From positions 1-9,229 of the forward strand of contig CALEOQ010000408.1 in assembly GCA_937910255.1 (NCBI GenBank): DNA of 9,229 bases, in the 5' to 3' direction. Source of the DNA: an uncultured Caulobacteraceae bacterium (GTDB lineage Bacteria > Pseudomonadota > Alphaproteobacteria > Caulobacterales > Caulobacteraceae). Positions 1 through 6,584 of this stretch are shown here, piece after piece. The position numbers and the translations under genes were made by a program. Under the pieces are notes generated by a model. It searched no databases. It saw only the letters and a list, made by a program, of their open reading frames with translations, and had not been told where the DNA came from. Position 1 is the first letter of the stretch. Every line of letters starts with the position of its first letter.

Positions 1-79
1 GACGAGGAGATGGTGTGTGAGGTGGGTGCGCGGCAGTGAAGAAGAGATGGTCTTGGGCGAGTGGGATTGTTTTTTGTTT
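1..79. other. Low-quality read-through sequence (artefact)
   Basis: This stretch lies outside the end of an Illumina adapter and differs sharply in composition from everything after 143. It has only about six C in 79 bases, is rich in G, T and A, and ends in a T-rich run at 69-79. On the opposite strand this reads as an A-rich run directly after the P7 end followed by C/A-rich noise, as expected when a read passes the end of its template. Short plus-strand ORFs starting here are spurious. It should be trimmed. Confidence 0.85.
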
Positions 80-143
80 CAAGCAGAGGACGGCATACGA
101 GATTACGACGTGACTGGAGTTCAGCCGTGTGCTCTTCCGATCT
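80..143. other. Illumina index adapter (sequencing artefact)
   Basis: The 64 bases have the layout of the Illumina TruSeq-type index adapter: 24 nt of P7 (80-103, beginning caagcag and ending catacgagat), a 6-nt index tacgac (104-109), and the 34-nt read-2 primer region (110-143, ending gctcttccgatct). By comparison with the known adapter there are only two mismatches in the 58 fixed positions: G for A at 88 and C for A at 125. Translation in plus frames gives the peptide type QAEDGIRDYDVTGVQ, which appears in many contaminated database proteins. The artefact ends at 143, and phage sequence starts at 144. Confidence 0.98.
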
Positions 144-470
144 CAGGTTGGCGCCGGAACCGTCGAACAGCAGCCGCCAGATCACCGCCGGGGCGCCGCG
201 GACCTCTGCCGCCTCGACCAGCGGCAGGATGTCGGGATCAACGCCGGACAGGATCAGGTCGATGGCCTGCTCGGCCCCGCCGAGCTGGCCTCCGGTGACC
301 GAGACCAGACCCGCTTGGCCGATCCCCTTGTAGATCTCGCCGGCCAGAGGGATTTCGCCATAGCCGCCAAACACCCGGAAGGGCTCGGAGGTGGCGATCT
401 TGACCGCCCCCACAGTGATGACCTCGCCGGAATCCAGGGCCGCCTGGGCGTCAGTGGAAAAGGTCTTCAT
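144..470 (-). CDS. Phage tail-tip protein, N-terminal 109 codons only
   Basis: An open frame starts at ATG 468-470 (MKTFSTDAQAALDSGEV...) and runs without a stop to 144, where the adapter replaces the rest of the gene. Its ATG overlaps the TGA of the preceding gene (ATGA), so it is probably translationally coupled. The visible part is a compact, soluble, Gly/Ala/Leu-rich domain. Motifs include GGYGEIPLAGEIYKGIG near residues 36-52, GGQLGGAEQAIDLILSGVDP near 61-80 and EVRGAPAVIWRLLFDGSG near 89-106; there is no signal peptide. It follows a Dit-like gene downstream of the tape measure. That is where gene transfer agents and related siphoviruses encode DUF2163-type hub or connector proteins, so a tail-hub or tail-tip part is likely. 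The family assignment rests on position and general look only. Confidence 0.75.
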
Positions 471-1129
471 CCGCGGAGATCCTGCAGGGCCACGATCCGG
501 CCACCGCGGGTGGAGACGGTGTCTTCATCCCCCAGGGCGGTCTCCCCGGGGATCAGGCGCATGACCACGTCCGGCTGGGCCAGGGTGGCGACGGCGCCGC
601 TCGGGACCAGGCTAGGCAGGGCGGGCTCGATGGCCGCGGCGGCGACGCCGGCCCCGCTGGCGGTCGCCGCCTCGATGACCCGCACCAGGGCGCGACGGCT
701 GGGGCTCCAGGAAAATCCCACCAGGTCGCCCACGGAGAGGGTGAAGCCGGCCGGCAGGCCGTTGAGGGTCAGGACGTCCGCCGTGCCGCTGACCGACCAG
801 GACGTGGCCGTCCCGTCGAACGCCCCGCCCCCGGCCCTGTCGAGGCCGACGAAGCCCGCCCGATAGGCCGCGGGATAGGGACGCAGCAGATCCCGCGCCA
901 GGAAGGTCCTCTGGGCGCCCCTCAGGGCGGCGACGAAGGCCCGCCAGGCGTCGCCCTCGGCCTGCTCCATGGGGCCCAGGGCGAGGGTCAGGCGCCAGAG
1001 GGGAAAGCCCGCCGTGATTCCGCCGAGCCGGCCCCCGGTCTCCGGCGATTGATAGTCCACCCGGGCGATCTCGAAGAGCGAGGTATCGGCGCCGGCGCTG
1101 GGCATGGTCAGGGGAAAGGTCAGGCTCAT
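467..1129 (-). CDS. Dit-like phage tail protein, 220 aa
   Basis: The gene follows the tape measure, with its ATG (1127-1129) overlapping the tape measure TGA, and its own TGA overlaps the next ATG. The protein is 220 aa with no signal peptide or membrane segment. The layout resembles siphovirus tail proteins encoded after the tape measure: an N-terminal part with the segment PLWRLTLALGPMEQAEGDAW near residues 44-63, FVAALRGAQRTFLARD near 66-81, then a beta-rich second half with GFTLSVGDLVGFSW and VVMRLIPGE near the C-terminus. That pattern (substrate-independent beta domains, a size of 200-230 aa) fits a distal-tail or tail-tip adaptor that joins the tube to the hub. By position it corresponds to lambda gpM/gpL or to GTA gp12. 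A tail role is fairly sure; the exact subunit is inferred. Confidence 0.8.
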   Translation of the reverse strand: MSLTFPLTMPSAGADTSLFEIARVDYQSPETGGRLGGITAGFPLWRLTLALGPMEQAEGDAWRAFVAALRGAQRTFLARDLLRPYPAAYRAGFVGLDRAGGGAFDGTATSWSVSGTADVLTLNGLPAGFTLSVGDLVGFSWSPSRRALVRVIEAATASGAGVAAAAIEPALPSLVPSGAVATLAQPDVVMRLIPGETALGDEDTVSTRGGRIVALQDLRG

Positions 1130-3129
1130 CCCCGGATCATCCGCCGGGCCAGGCCCTCATTGACCACTTCGACGATGCGGGAGGGCTGGTCACGCTCCAT
1201 CCGGTCAAGGCGGGCGTTGAGGGCGTCCACCTCCCGCGGGCCCGCGCCGCGCGCGTCGATGCTGTAGTTCAGACTGACCTGGACCGGTTGACCCGACCCT
1301 CGCGGCGCGGCGATGTCCTCCAGCATCCGCTGTGTGGCGGTGTGATCGAACACCTGGCCGTTGGCCCCGAACACAGCCAGCTCCGCGCCGCCATACTCCG
1401 CCATGCTATAGGCGCGGCCGGCATGGCCAGGGCCGCCGACCGCCTTGCGTCCGAACAGGTTGGGCAGGCCGTTGAAAACCCCGTCTACGATCGTGCCCCA
1501 TCCCCCATTGTTGGGATTGCCGGCCAGAGCCTCCCGGGCCTTGGTCCAGGCGTTGGCCAGGCCCTCGGACAGGCCGTTGATCAGGCTGTCGCGGAGGCGC
1601 GCGGCCAGGAAGTCGCCAAGGTTTCCATCCATCGCCGCGCGCAGGCCGTCGGCGAAGGCCGTCTGGGTGCGCTCCTGAAAGTCGGCCTGATAGACCGCCA
1701 GGTTTTCCTGCAGGGTCGGCAGAAGATCGACCTGGACCGGCATCTTCACCCCGTCGCGCACCTCGGGCCCAAACAGTCGCTCGCGGGCCAGGGCCTCGTC
1801 GCTCTTGGGCTTGATCTGCTGGCCGGTGACCGGGTCATAGGGCAGCACCGAGTCGATTGCGCTGACGCTGGTCGAGGAGGCGCCCCTCGATCGGCCCCCG
1901 CCGGTGCGCGCGGCGCTCGTACTCCCGCCCTCTCGAAGGGTCGAGGCGATGCGGTCGGCGCCCGCCTGGCTCAGGGCCTTGATCCGGGCCTGTTCCTGAA
2001 GGCTGAGGTTCTGGATATCGGTCTCGATCCGGATCGCCTCGGCCTCGGCGCGCGCCGCGGCGGCCAGGCGGCCCCTGCGCGTGCTGGCCTCCACACCAGA
2101 TCCGCCCGCCAGGGTCGCGTCCCGGAAGGTTGAGTCCTCGTCCCGAAGAACGCTGGCGCGGTTGCGGGCGGCGGCGGCCCATCCCACGCGGCGCTCGAGC
2201 TGGCCGTCTACATTGGCCGCCGAGGCCTTGTTGAGCCAGTTGAACAGGTCGGCCGCGCCCTGGGCGGCGTCCGCCAGGGCGCCCTTCATGGCCACCAGGG
2301 ATGGGATCATGGCGGTGTCCATCGAGCGCGACGCCGCCGCCAGGCGCTCGTCCGCAACCCGCAGCTCCTCGTTCATGGCCGCCGCGCCCTGCACCGAGGC
2401 CTCGTCCATGACCAGGCCCAGTTCGCGGGCCTTGTCGGTCATCTCCTCGATGTTCGCCGAGCCCTGGATCAGCAGCGGCAGCAGCTCCTCGATCTGCAGC
2501 TTCTTGGCCAGTTGGGTCTGGTCGGCGCGAGAGCCCAGGGCCGCGAACTTGTCGGCCAGCAGCGGCAACAACTGGTCGGCGCTTTCCAGATTGGCCAGCT
2601 GCGCGTCCGTGATCCCCAGCGTCTCGAAAGCCTCCTTGAGGCGGCCATCGCCCACGCCCGTCCGCATGGCGCCCAGCGCGGCGTTCAGGCTTTGAAGGCC
2701 ACGGTCCATATCCGCCATGCCGACCTCGAACACCTCGCCCGCATGCCGAAGTTCCTGCAGCTTCTCGGCGTTTACCCCGACCAAGTCGGCCGTGGTGGCC
2801 AGCTCATCGGCCCATTCGGCGGTCGCCGCGCTGTTCTGGATCGCGATCAGCAGGCCGCCCACGGCGGCGCCGGCCGCAATCCCGGCCGGACCCAGCAGGG
2901 TCAGCGAACGGCCCAGGCCGCCGGCCGAGGCCGCCATGCCCTCGACCGCGTCTCTGGCCTCGCCGGCCACCGTAGAGACCGCGCGCAGCGCAGGACTGGC
3001 CGTCCGCTGGCCCGCGCCGATCTCCGACCACATGCGGGTGGCGTGCTGGCCCGTGCGGTCAAACTCCGAGCGCACCTCCTGGCCGCCGGCGACAAACAGG
3101 CGCGTCCCGACCCCACCACGGACGCTCAT
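1126..3129 (-). CDS. Tail tape measure protein, 667 aa
   Basis: This is the largest gene of the module. It sits after the frameshifted tail chaperone and before the tail-tip genes, the universal position of the tape measure in siphoviruses. The protein sets tail length and is thought to be ejected ahead of the DNA. Visible features are an N-terminal helical region, a hydrophobic Gly/Ala segment at residues 76-98 (LTLLGPAGIAAGAAVGGLL), long amphipathic helices at about 100-300, a Ser/Gly/Arg-rich linker around 395-415, and near 562-597 a Gly-rich segment (AVGGPGHAGRAYSMAEYGG...ELAVFG). That segment is like the GGPV-AGRPYLVGE-GPELF signature common at tape measure C-termini. By the usual rule of about 0.15 nm per residue the tail would be near 100 nm (inference). 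The ATG at 3129 was chosen because no other start lies in frame before the preceding gene's stop. It has a poor Shine-Dalgarno sequence and probably relies on coupling with a 5-codon mini-ORF (3143-3126) whose TGA overlaps this ATG. Confidence 0.93.
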   Translation of the reverse strand: MSVRGGVGTRLFVAGGQEVRSEFDRTGQHATRMWSEIGAGQRTASPALRAVSTVAGEARDAVEGMAASAGGLGRSLTLLGPAGIAAGAAVGGLLIAIQNSAATAEWADELATTADLVGVNAEKLQELRHAGEVFEVGMADMDRGLQSLNAALGAMRTGVGDGRLKEAFETLGITDAQLANLESADQLLPLLADKFAALGSRADQTQLAKKLQIEELLPLLIQGSANIEEMTDKARELGLVMDEASVQGAAAMNEELRVADERLAAASRSMDTAMIPSLVAMKGALADAAQGAADLFNWLNKASAANVDGQLERRVGWAAAARNRASVLRDEDSTFRDATLAGGSGVEASTRRGRLAAAARAEAEAIRIETDIQNLSLQEQARIKALSQAGADRIASTLREGGSTSAARTGGGRSRGASSTSVSAIDSVLPYDPVTGQQIKPKSDEALARERLFGPEVRDGVKMPVQVDLLPTLQENLAVYQADFQERTQTAFADGLRAAMDGNLGDFLAARLRDSLINGLSEGLANAWTKAREALAGNPNNGGWGTIVDGVFNGLPNLFGRKAVGGPGHAGRAYSMAEYGGAELAVFGANGQVFDHTATQRMLEDIAAPRGSGQPVQVSLNYSIDARGAGPREVDALNARLDRMERDQPSRIVEVVNEGLARRMIRG

Positions 3130-3139
3130 TGGCGAACAC

Positions 3140-3987
3140 TCATGAGCTGGGCCTTTCAGATGGTGGGCGCGGGGCGCGGCGGGGGGCCGCAGCCTTTTCC
3201 GTCATGGCGGCCTGGGCCGCGGTTTCGTAAAGGTCGGCCAGTTCATCGACGACCCACGCCGCGGCTGCTGGCAGGTCGTCGATCAGGCGGCGCATGAGAG
3301 TCGCGCGGTCCAGTCGTGGCGGCCCCAGGCCGTTGGAGGTCCAGAGCGAGCCCCGCCGGATCAGTCGCCAGAAGGCCGCGCCTTCCTCGGTGCGCGGGGC
3401 GTTCGCGACCTGGGGACAGTAGCGGCCCGTCGGGCCGGGTTCGCCGCGGGCGCAGGGGGCGTCGGCGGCCTGGCAGCCGGCGCAGTAGTCGGGGCCGCCG
3501 TCATGTCGGGCCGGATCGCCGTGGAGCCAGCCGGCGAGGGCCCTGAGCCGTTTCCCTCGGTCGGGTCCTTAGGCTCCGTGGTGACGGCAAGTATGCGACA
3601 GGCCGCGGTGATCTCGGCCCGCAGGACGCGGTCGATCGCCTCGGCCTGCAGCAGGATCGACAGGGTCTGCCGGTTGATCGGCGCCGGCGAGCCGTCCTCC
3701 AGGCAGATCCCCCGCCAGCTGACGAGCGCCGCCATCGCCGTCTCTACGGCGCCGATCAGGTGACCGGCCTGCAGCATCTCCTGAGGTGACAGGGGGTTGA
3801 GGCTGTCGAGGCCGTACTCTCCGGCGCTGACCATGCCGGCGCCCAGCTGGCGCACGGCGTCCTGGGCCCGCGCATGGGCCAGGGCCAGCTGCGGCGAGGT
3901 GAGCCGACGCAGGGTGACGCTGACCCCTGGCCCCACATCGGGCAAGGGGACCTCAACGGGCGCCGTCAGCAACGACAGGACAATCAT
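3140..3987 (-). CDS. Tail assembly chaperone, -1 frameshift product (GT-like), 282 aa
   Basis: This is the predicted fusion made when ribosomes slip -1 at the GGGAAAC heptamer (3550-3556). The first 146 residues are those of the G-like protein. Reading then continues at CGG (3550) for 136 codons to TGA at 3140-3142. The extension begins RLRALAGWLHGDPARHDG, carries four cysteines in a C-x2-C-x6-C-x11-C arrangement (extension residues 23, 26, 33, 45), then a helical part with FWRLIRRGSLW and LMRRLIDDL, and an Ala/Pro/Arg-rich end. In lambda, gpG binds the tape measure and the T domain of gpGT recruits tail tube protein; the same job is expected here. The -1 frame is closed upstream by TAA at 3569-3571, so it is reachable only by slippage close to the heptamer, and it has no credible start of its own. 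The four-Cys cluster could bind zinc (inference). Confidence 0.85.
3361..3987 (-). CDS. Tail assembly chaperone, unshifted product (G-like), 208 aa
   Basis: The ATG at 3985-3987 overlaps the TGA of the tail tube gene. The gene lies between tail tube and tape measure, the conserved place of the lambda G/GT chaperone. Residues 1-146 look like a folded, mostly helical domain (RRLTSPQLALAHARAQDAV, then LSPQEMLQAGHLIGAVETAM and ILLQAEAIDRVLRAEITAAC). After the slippery site the unshifted frame turns into a Pro/Ala/Thr/Arg-rich tail of 62 residues with poorer third-position GC than the -1 frame. That tail is probably of little functional importance, since the overlapping -1 frame carries the more protein-like sequence. 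The protein is expected to coat the tape measure during tail assembly and to be absent from the virion, as known for lambda gpG. Confidence 0.88.
   Translation of the reverse strand: MIVLSLLTAPVEVPLPDVGPGVSVTLRRLTSPQLALAHARAQDAVRQLGAGMVSAGEYGLDSLNPLSPQEMLQAGHLIGAVETAMAALVSWRGICLEDGSPAPINRQTLSILLQAEAIDRVLRAEITAACRILAVTTEPKDPTEGNGSGPSPAGSTAIRPDMTAAPTTAPAARPPTPPAPAANPARRAATVPRSRTPRAPRKARPSGD
3508..3543 (-). promoter_or_regulatory. Frameshift-stimulating stem-loop
   Basis: Reading the minus strand, GGGCC (3543-3539) pairs with GGCCC (3512-3508). Inside it TCGCCG (3537-3532) pairs with CGGCGA (3521-3516) around a 10-nt loop. A one-base bulge faces a three-base bulge between the two stems. The structure starts 6 nt after the slippery heptamer, the spacing typical for -1 frameshift stimulators. 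All 11 pairs are Watson-Crick and mostly G-C. Confidence 0.7.
3550..3556 (-). promoter_or_regulatory. Programmed -1 frameshift slippery site GGGAAAC
   Basis: In the G-like frame the codons read GAG GGA AAC GGC, so the heptamer sits in the exact X XXY YYZ phase (G GGA AAC). Both tRNAs can re-pair with GGG and AAA after slipping back one base. Lambda uses the closely similar GGGAAAG at the same place in gene G. The site lies between a -1 frame TAA (3569-3571) and the zero-frame TGA (3361-3363). A stem-loop begins 6 nt downstream. Confidence 0.88.
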
Positions 3988-4943
3988 GCGCCGTAAGCCG
4001 AGGTTGCGTTGATCACGGTGATCTTCGAGGCCGGGACCGATGCGGTTTGATGGCCGACCCAGTTGAAGGTCCGTTCGATCAGCGCCGGGCCGGAGATCAC
4101 CAGGGGCGGCGCGGCCAGAAGGGCGTTGGGATGCTCGAACCGGATCTCGTGACCCGAGGTGGCGCCCAGCATCTGGAAGTCGAAGGCGCTGACCGTGTCG
4201 TCTTCCTCCAGGATGTCGAAGGACTTGCCCACCGCCCGGAACCGCGCCTGGCCGGTATGCAGGCCGCCGCCGGGCCGCAGGCCCGACAGCTCGGCCTTGG
4301 TGGACAGGAAGGCGTCCTCCGCCATCTGGCGATCCCAGCTCCAGGACCCGTCCAGCGTATTGGCCGCAGCGGTCCCGCCCCGGCGAAACACCGTCCTGTG
4401 AATCACCGACTCCGTCGGGTCAGCCTCCAGGTCCCCGTCCAGCCACTCGGCCTCACGATCGCGGGACAGGCCCCGCAGGGAGAGCTGGATATCGAAGTTC
4501 CGGGTCTGCTCGGCGCCCACCTGCAGGCTGATGGCCCCAAGGGTCAGGCCCCGATAGACGCGGATATCGTCCGCGCCGACCTTGAGCTGCAGAGCGGCGT
4601 AGCGAGGAGCCACGGCGCCGGAAGAAAAGACGTGGGTATAGGGGCCGGCGCCCGTGGTGGCCGGCGCGCCCAGCAGGCAGAACAGATAGACCGGCAGGTG
4701 GGCGGCGTCCCCGTCCACCACCAGGTCGCCCACCAGGCGCAGGAAGCCCGGGATGGGCTTGACCGGGTCCAGGGGGTTGTGGCGCGCCACCCCCAGCTTG
4801 GGGCGGTCGATCCGGTCGCGCTGCGGGGCGGGCGTGAAGCTGATGAAGGGCAGCGACCACCATTCCGTGGGGTCGGTGTCCTGGTCGGCCATCAGACCGA
4901 TACGCAGCTCGCAGTCCGCGCCGTAAAAGACGTCCGTGGTCAT
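3984..4943 (-). CDS. Major tail tube protein, 319 aa
   Basis: The gene stands directly before the G/GT chaperone, as tail tube genes do in siphoviruses. The 319-aa product is Gly/Thr/Asp-rich and predicted to be beta-rich, with no membrane segment. Typical tube features are the N-terminal FYGADCELRIGLMADQDTDP, a central PRYAALQLKVGADDIRVYRG and GAISLQVGAEQTRNFDIQLS region with alternating hydrophobic strands, and a second similar half ending SKITVINATSAYGA. It polymerises into the tail tube around the tape measure. It is longer than lambda gpV (246 aa), and the two halves may be related beta-sandwich domains (inference). A Shine-Dalgarno AAGGA lies 9-10 nt before the ATG. The 70-nt spacer upstream holds a hairpin and a repeated 14-nt motif, so this gene may be separately tuned. 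Its stop overlaps the chaperone start (ATGA). Confidence 0.85.
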   Translation of the reverse strand: MTTDVFYGADCELRIGLMADQDTDPTEWWSLPFISFTPAPQRDRIDRPKLGVARHNPLDPVKPIPGFLRLVGDLVVDGDAAHLPVYLFCLLGAPATTGAGPYTHVFSSGAVAPRYAALQLKVGADDIRVYRGLTLGAISLQVGAEQTRNFDIQLSLRGLSRDREAEWLDGDLEADPTESVIHRTVFRRGGTAAANTLDGSWSWDRQMAEDAFLSTKAELSGLRPGGGLHTGQARFRAVGKSFDILEEDDTVSAFDFQMLGATSGHEIRFEHPNALLAAPPLVISGPALIERTFNWVGHQTASVPASKITVINATSAYGA

Positions 4944-4969
4944 GGGGTGGGGTTCCTTAGGTTTGCCGA

Positions 4970-5002
4970 GCGTCGGGTCGGGAGGGCGAAGCCCGACGAC
5001 CC
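4970..5002 (-). repeat. Intergenic hairpin with repeated motif, copy 1
   Basis: It lies in the 70-nt spacer between the tail terminator and tail tube genes, 11 nt after the TGA. On the minus strand GGGTCG pairs with CGACCC, and inside it GGGC pairs with GCCC around a TTC loop, giving 10 pairs with a small internal loop. The 3' side is the motif TCCCGACCCGACGC (4970-4983), which recurs exactly at 9185-9198 and in part at 7141. There is no T-run, so it is not a classical terminator. An mRNA-stabilising or attenuating hairpin is possible. Confidence 0.6.
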
Positions 5003-5013
5003 CTGGCCAAGAT

Positions 5014-5475
5014 TCAAGTCATGCCCAGCGCGTCGCCGGAGCGGACGCGCAGCAGGAAGGTGATCAGGATCTTCTGGCCGTTGGGCGGCCAGTCCTCGTC
5101 CTCAAGGGATGGGATTTCGAGGCGCTCACAGAGCCCCCCAAGGGTGGGGTCCCGCTCGGTCAGCATGGCCGCCGAGGCCATCGCCCGGGTGACCACGGCG
5201 AGGCGAGCCTCAGGCGAGGGACCGCTGATCGCCAGCTCCAACCGGGCGAGGCGCTCAACGACGTAGCGGCGCGGCGAGCCCAGGAAGCGGATCTCAGAGG
5301 TGGTCTCCAGCCCGATCAGCCCGGCCACGGCCGAGATGGTGTCACTGGTCTCGCTGGGCTCCACGCCGGTCAACGGATCAACCTCGAAGGCCGTCGGGGA
5401 CGCCAGGACGCCGGCGGCGAGCAGAGCGTCCCGCAGGCTGCGGGCCAGCGCCTGGTAGGCGGCAGGCAGGGCCAT
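5014..5475 (-). CDS. Tail terminator / tail completion protein candidate, 153 aa
   Basis: The ATG (5473-5475) comes 2 nt after the TGA of the previous gene. The 153-aa soluble protein begins MALPAAYQALARSLRDALLA, an amphipathic helix. A central part follows with a helix-strand pattern (ISAVAGLIGLETTSEIRFLG, then YVVERLARLELAIS), and it ends with a strand-like ILITFLLRVRSGD. Size, fold pattern and place between the DUF6441-like gene and the tail tube gene match lambda gpU (131 aa), the hexameric protein that caps the finished tail and joins it to the head. No family motif was recognised with certainty, so the function rests on synteny and general shape. Confidence 0.7.
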   Translation of the reverse strand: MALPAAYQALARSLRDALLAAGVLASPTAFEVDPLTGVEPSETSDTISAVAGLIGLETTSEIRFLGSPRRYVVERLARLELAISGPSPEARLAVVTRAMASAAMLTERDPTLGGLCERLEIPSLEDEDWPPNGQKILITFLLRVRSGDALGMT

Positions 5476-5477
5476 GG

Positions 5478-6221
5478 TCAGCCTCCGGTCTGGGTGCGGG
5501 CGGGTGGCAGGGTCAGCGTGCCGCGCTCGATGCGAGACAGATTGCGGTCGAAGGCCCGTTGCAGATCCTGCGGAAAGCGGGCCTCGGCCCGCCGACGGAT
5601 GGCCGCGCCGCGTAGCATCTTGGGCTGGCGGGCCTGCCGGACCACGAAGAACACCACGATGGTGGCCACGGCGCCGGTATAGGCGCCGCTCTTGTTGGCC
5701 TTGGCCTGGCGGAAGCGGCCGGTCTTTTCCGAGTACTTGGCCTTGGCCAGGACCAGACCCGCGCGGCCGGCCCGAGGCGGGACAAAGGTCAGCTCGCCGA
5801 ACCGGGCGCGGGCCGCCTGGATGGTGTCGCCGCCCTGCCCGGATCCGGCGCTGGAGCGCGCTCGCCGAACACGCCCGCCCGGCCAGACAGCGGGGTTGGG
5901 GACCAGCAGGAAGCGGCCGTTGCGGGCGCGGATGGTTTCGGCCCGCTCGAACGCCCTCTGGATCACCGGGAACTTCGAATAGACCACGGCGGCCGGGTCC
6001 AGTCCCCCGTTGCGATAGACGCGCTGGCGAATGGTCCGCGACAGGATACCGGCCTTGGCTAGGCCCGAGCCTTCCACGTCGTTGCGCCAGGCCTCCTGTA
6101 AGGCTTCGGCGACCTCTTCCATGGCCGCCTGCAGTCCCTGCTCCACCCGACGGCGGCCCGCGGCGATCTCCTGTTCGTAATTGCCGAGCAGGGCCGCGCC
6201 CACCTGCAGGGCGAAACTCAC
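5478..6221 (-). CDS. DUF6441-like phage protein, 247 aa (gpZ position)
   Basis: The start is GTG (6219-6221), chosen because it overlaps the preceding stop as GTGA and has a GAGGGA Shine-Dalgarno about 8 nt upstream. The 247-aa protein is basic. The N-terminal part is helical (YEQEIAAGRRRVEQGLQAAM), followed by the segment GLAKAGILSRTIRQRVYRNG near residues 53-72 and AAVVYSKFPVIQRAFERAET near 77-96. That pattern of a nicked-looking RxYRN turn followed by VYSKAP-like residues and a FLLVPNP strand resembles the DUF6441 family, which is common in alphaproteobacterial phages. By position it corresponds to lambda gpZ, a tail completion protein needed for correct DNA positioning at the connector. 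The family call is from memory of the pattern, not from a search. A structural role near the head-tail junction is likely. Confidence 0.75.
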   Translation of the reverse strand: MSFALQVGAALLGNYEQEIAAGRRRVEQGLQAAMEEVAEALQEAWRNDVEGSGLAKAGILSRTIRQRVYRNGGLDPAAVVYSKFPVIQRAFERAETIRARNGRFLLVPNPAVWPGGRVRRARSSAGSGQGGDTIQAARARFGELTFVPPRAGRAGLVLAKAKYSEKTGRFRQAKANKSGAYTGAVATIVVFFVVRQARQPKMLRGAAIRRRAEARFPQDLQRAFDRNLSRIERGTLTLPPARTQTGG

Positions 6222-6574
6222 GGGACGTCCCTCTGGCCCAGGTTCTCCAGCGCGGCGGTCCAGACGAAGCCCTGGCCAGGGCGCTCCGGCGGAGCGGCGA
6301 TCTTCCAGCGCCAGGGCAGGTCCAGAATGGGCTCCTGGGCCCAGACCTCGTCGCCCTTGAGCGGAACCGCCTGACCGGCCGGAAGCCGCAGCTCCGGCCG
6401 GTCGCGGACCACGCCCATGTCGCGCAGAACCTCGCCCGCCCGAGGTTGGCGGATCTGGCCCTTCAGGTCCTCGAAGACCTCGCCGGTGGACGGGCGGATC
6501 AGGGTGACGTCGCCGCCCAGGCGCTCGAAGATCTCGGCGTTGGCCTTGGCGACATGGGCGGCGTAGGAGGTCAT
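6218..6574 (-). CDS. Head-tail joining protein candidate, 118 aa (gpFII position)
   Basis: The ATG is at 6572-6574, 10 nt after the TAG of the coiled-coil protein gene, and the TGA overlaps the next GTG. The product is 118 aa, nearly the size of lambda gpFII (117 aa), which closes the head and offers the tail attachment site. It starts with a short helix (YAAHVAKANAEIFERLGGDV) and continues as a small beta-rich domain: VTLIRPSTGEVFEDLKGQIR, RPELRLPAGQAVPLKGDEVW and a WRWKIAAPPE strand. Short beta-barrels of this kind are typical for head-closure and stopper proteins. There is no clear Shine-Dalgarno before the ATG, so expression is probably coupled to the gene upstream. The functional call is based on synteny. 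Confidence 0.65.
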   Translation of the reverse strand: MTSYAAHVAKANAEIFERLGGDVTLIRPSTGEVFEDLKGQIRQPRAGEVLRDMGVVRDRPELRLPAGQAVPLKGDEVWAQEPILDLPWRWKIAAPPERPGQGFVWTAALENLGQRDVP

Positions 6575-6584
6575 GAACGGGCGC

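Noticed and set aside
129..866. 245-codon plus-strand ORF starting with MLFRSQVGAG
   Set aside because: It begins inside the Illumina adapter and runs antisense to two tail genes; it is an artefact plus GC-rich shadow.
1288..2133. 281-codon plus-strand ORF opposite the tape measure gene
   Set aside because: It is a shadow of the tape measure coding sequence; no independent start signal or domain pattern.
3140..3360. Separate small gene between the chaperone and the tape measure
   Set aside because: The frame has no usable start near 3360 and is continuous with the slippery site; it is better explained as the frameshift extension.
4047..5063. 338-codon plus-strand ORF
   Set aside because: It is antisense to the tail tube gene, with the His/Gly/Gln/Arg-rich look of a shadow frame.
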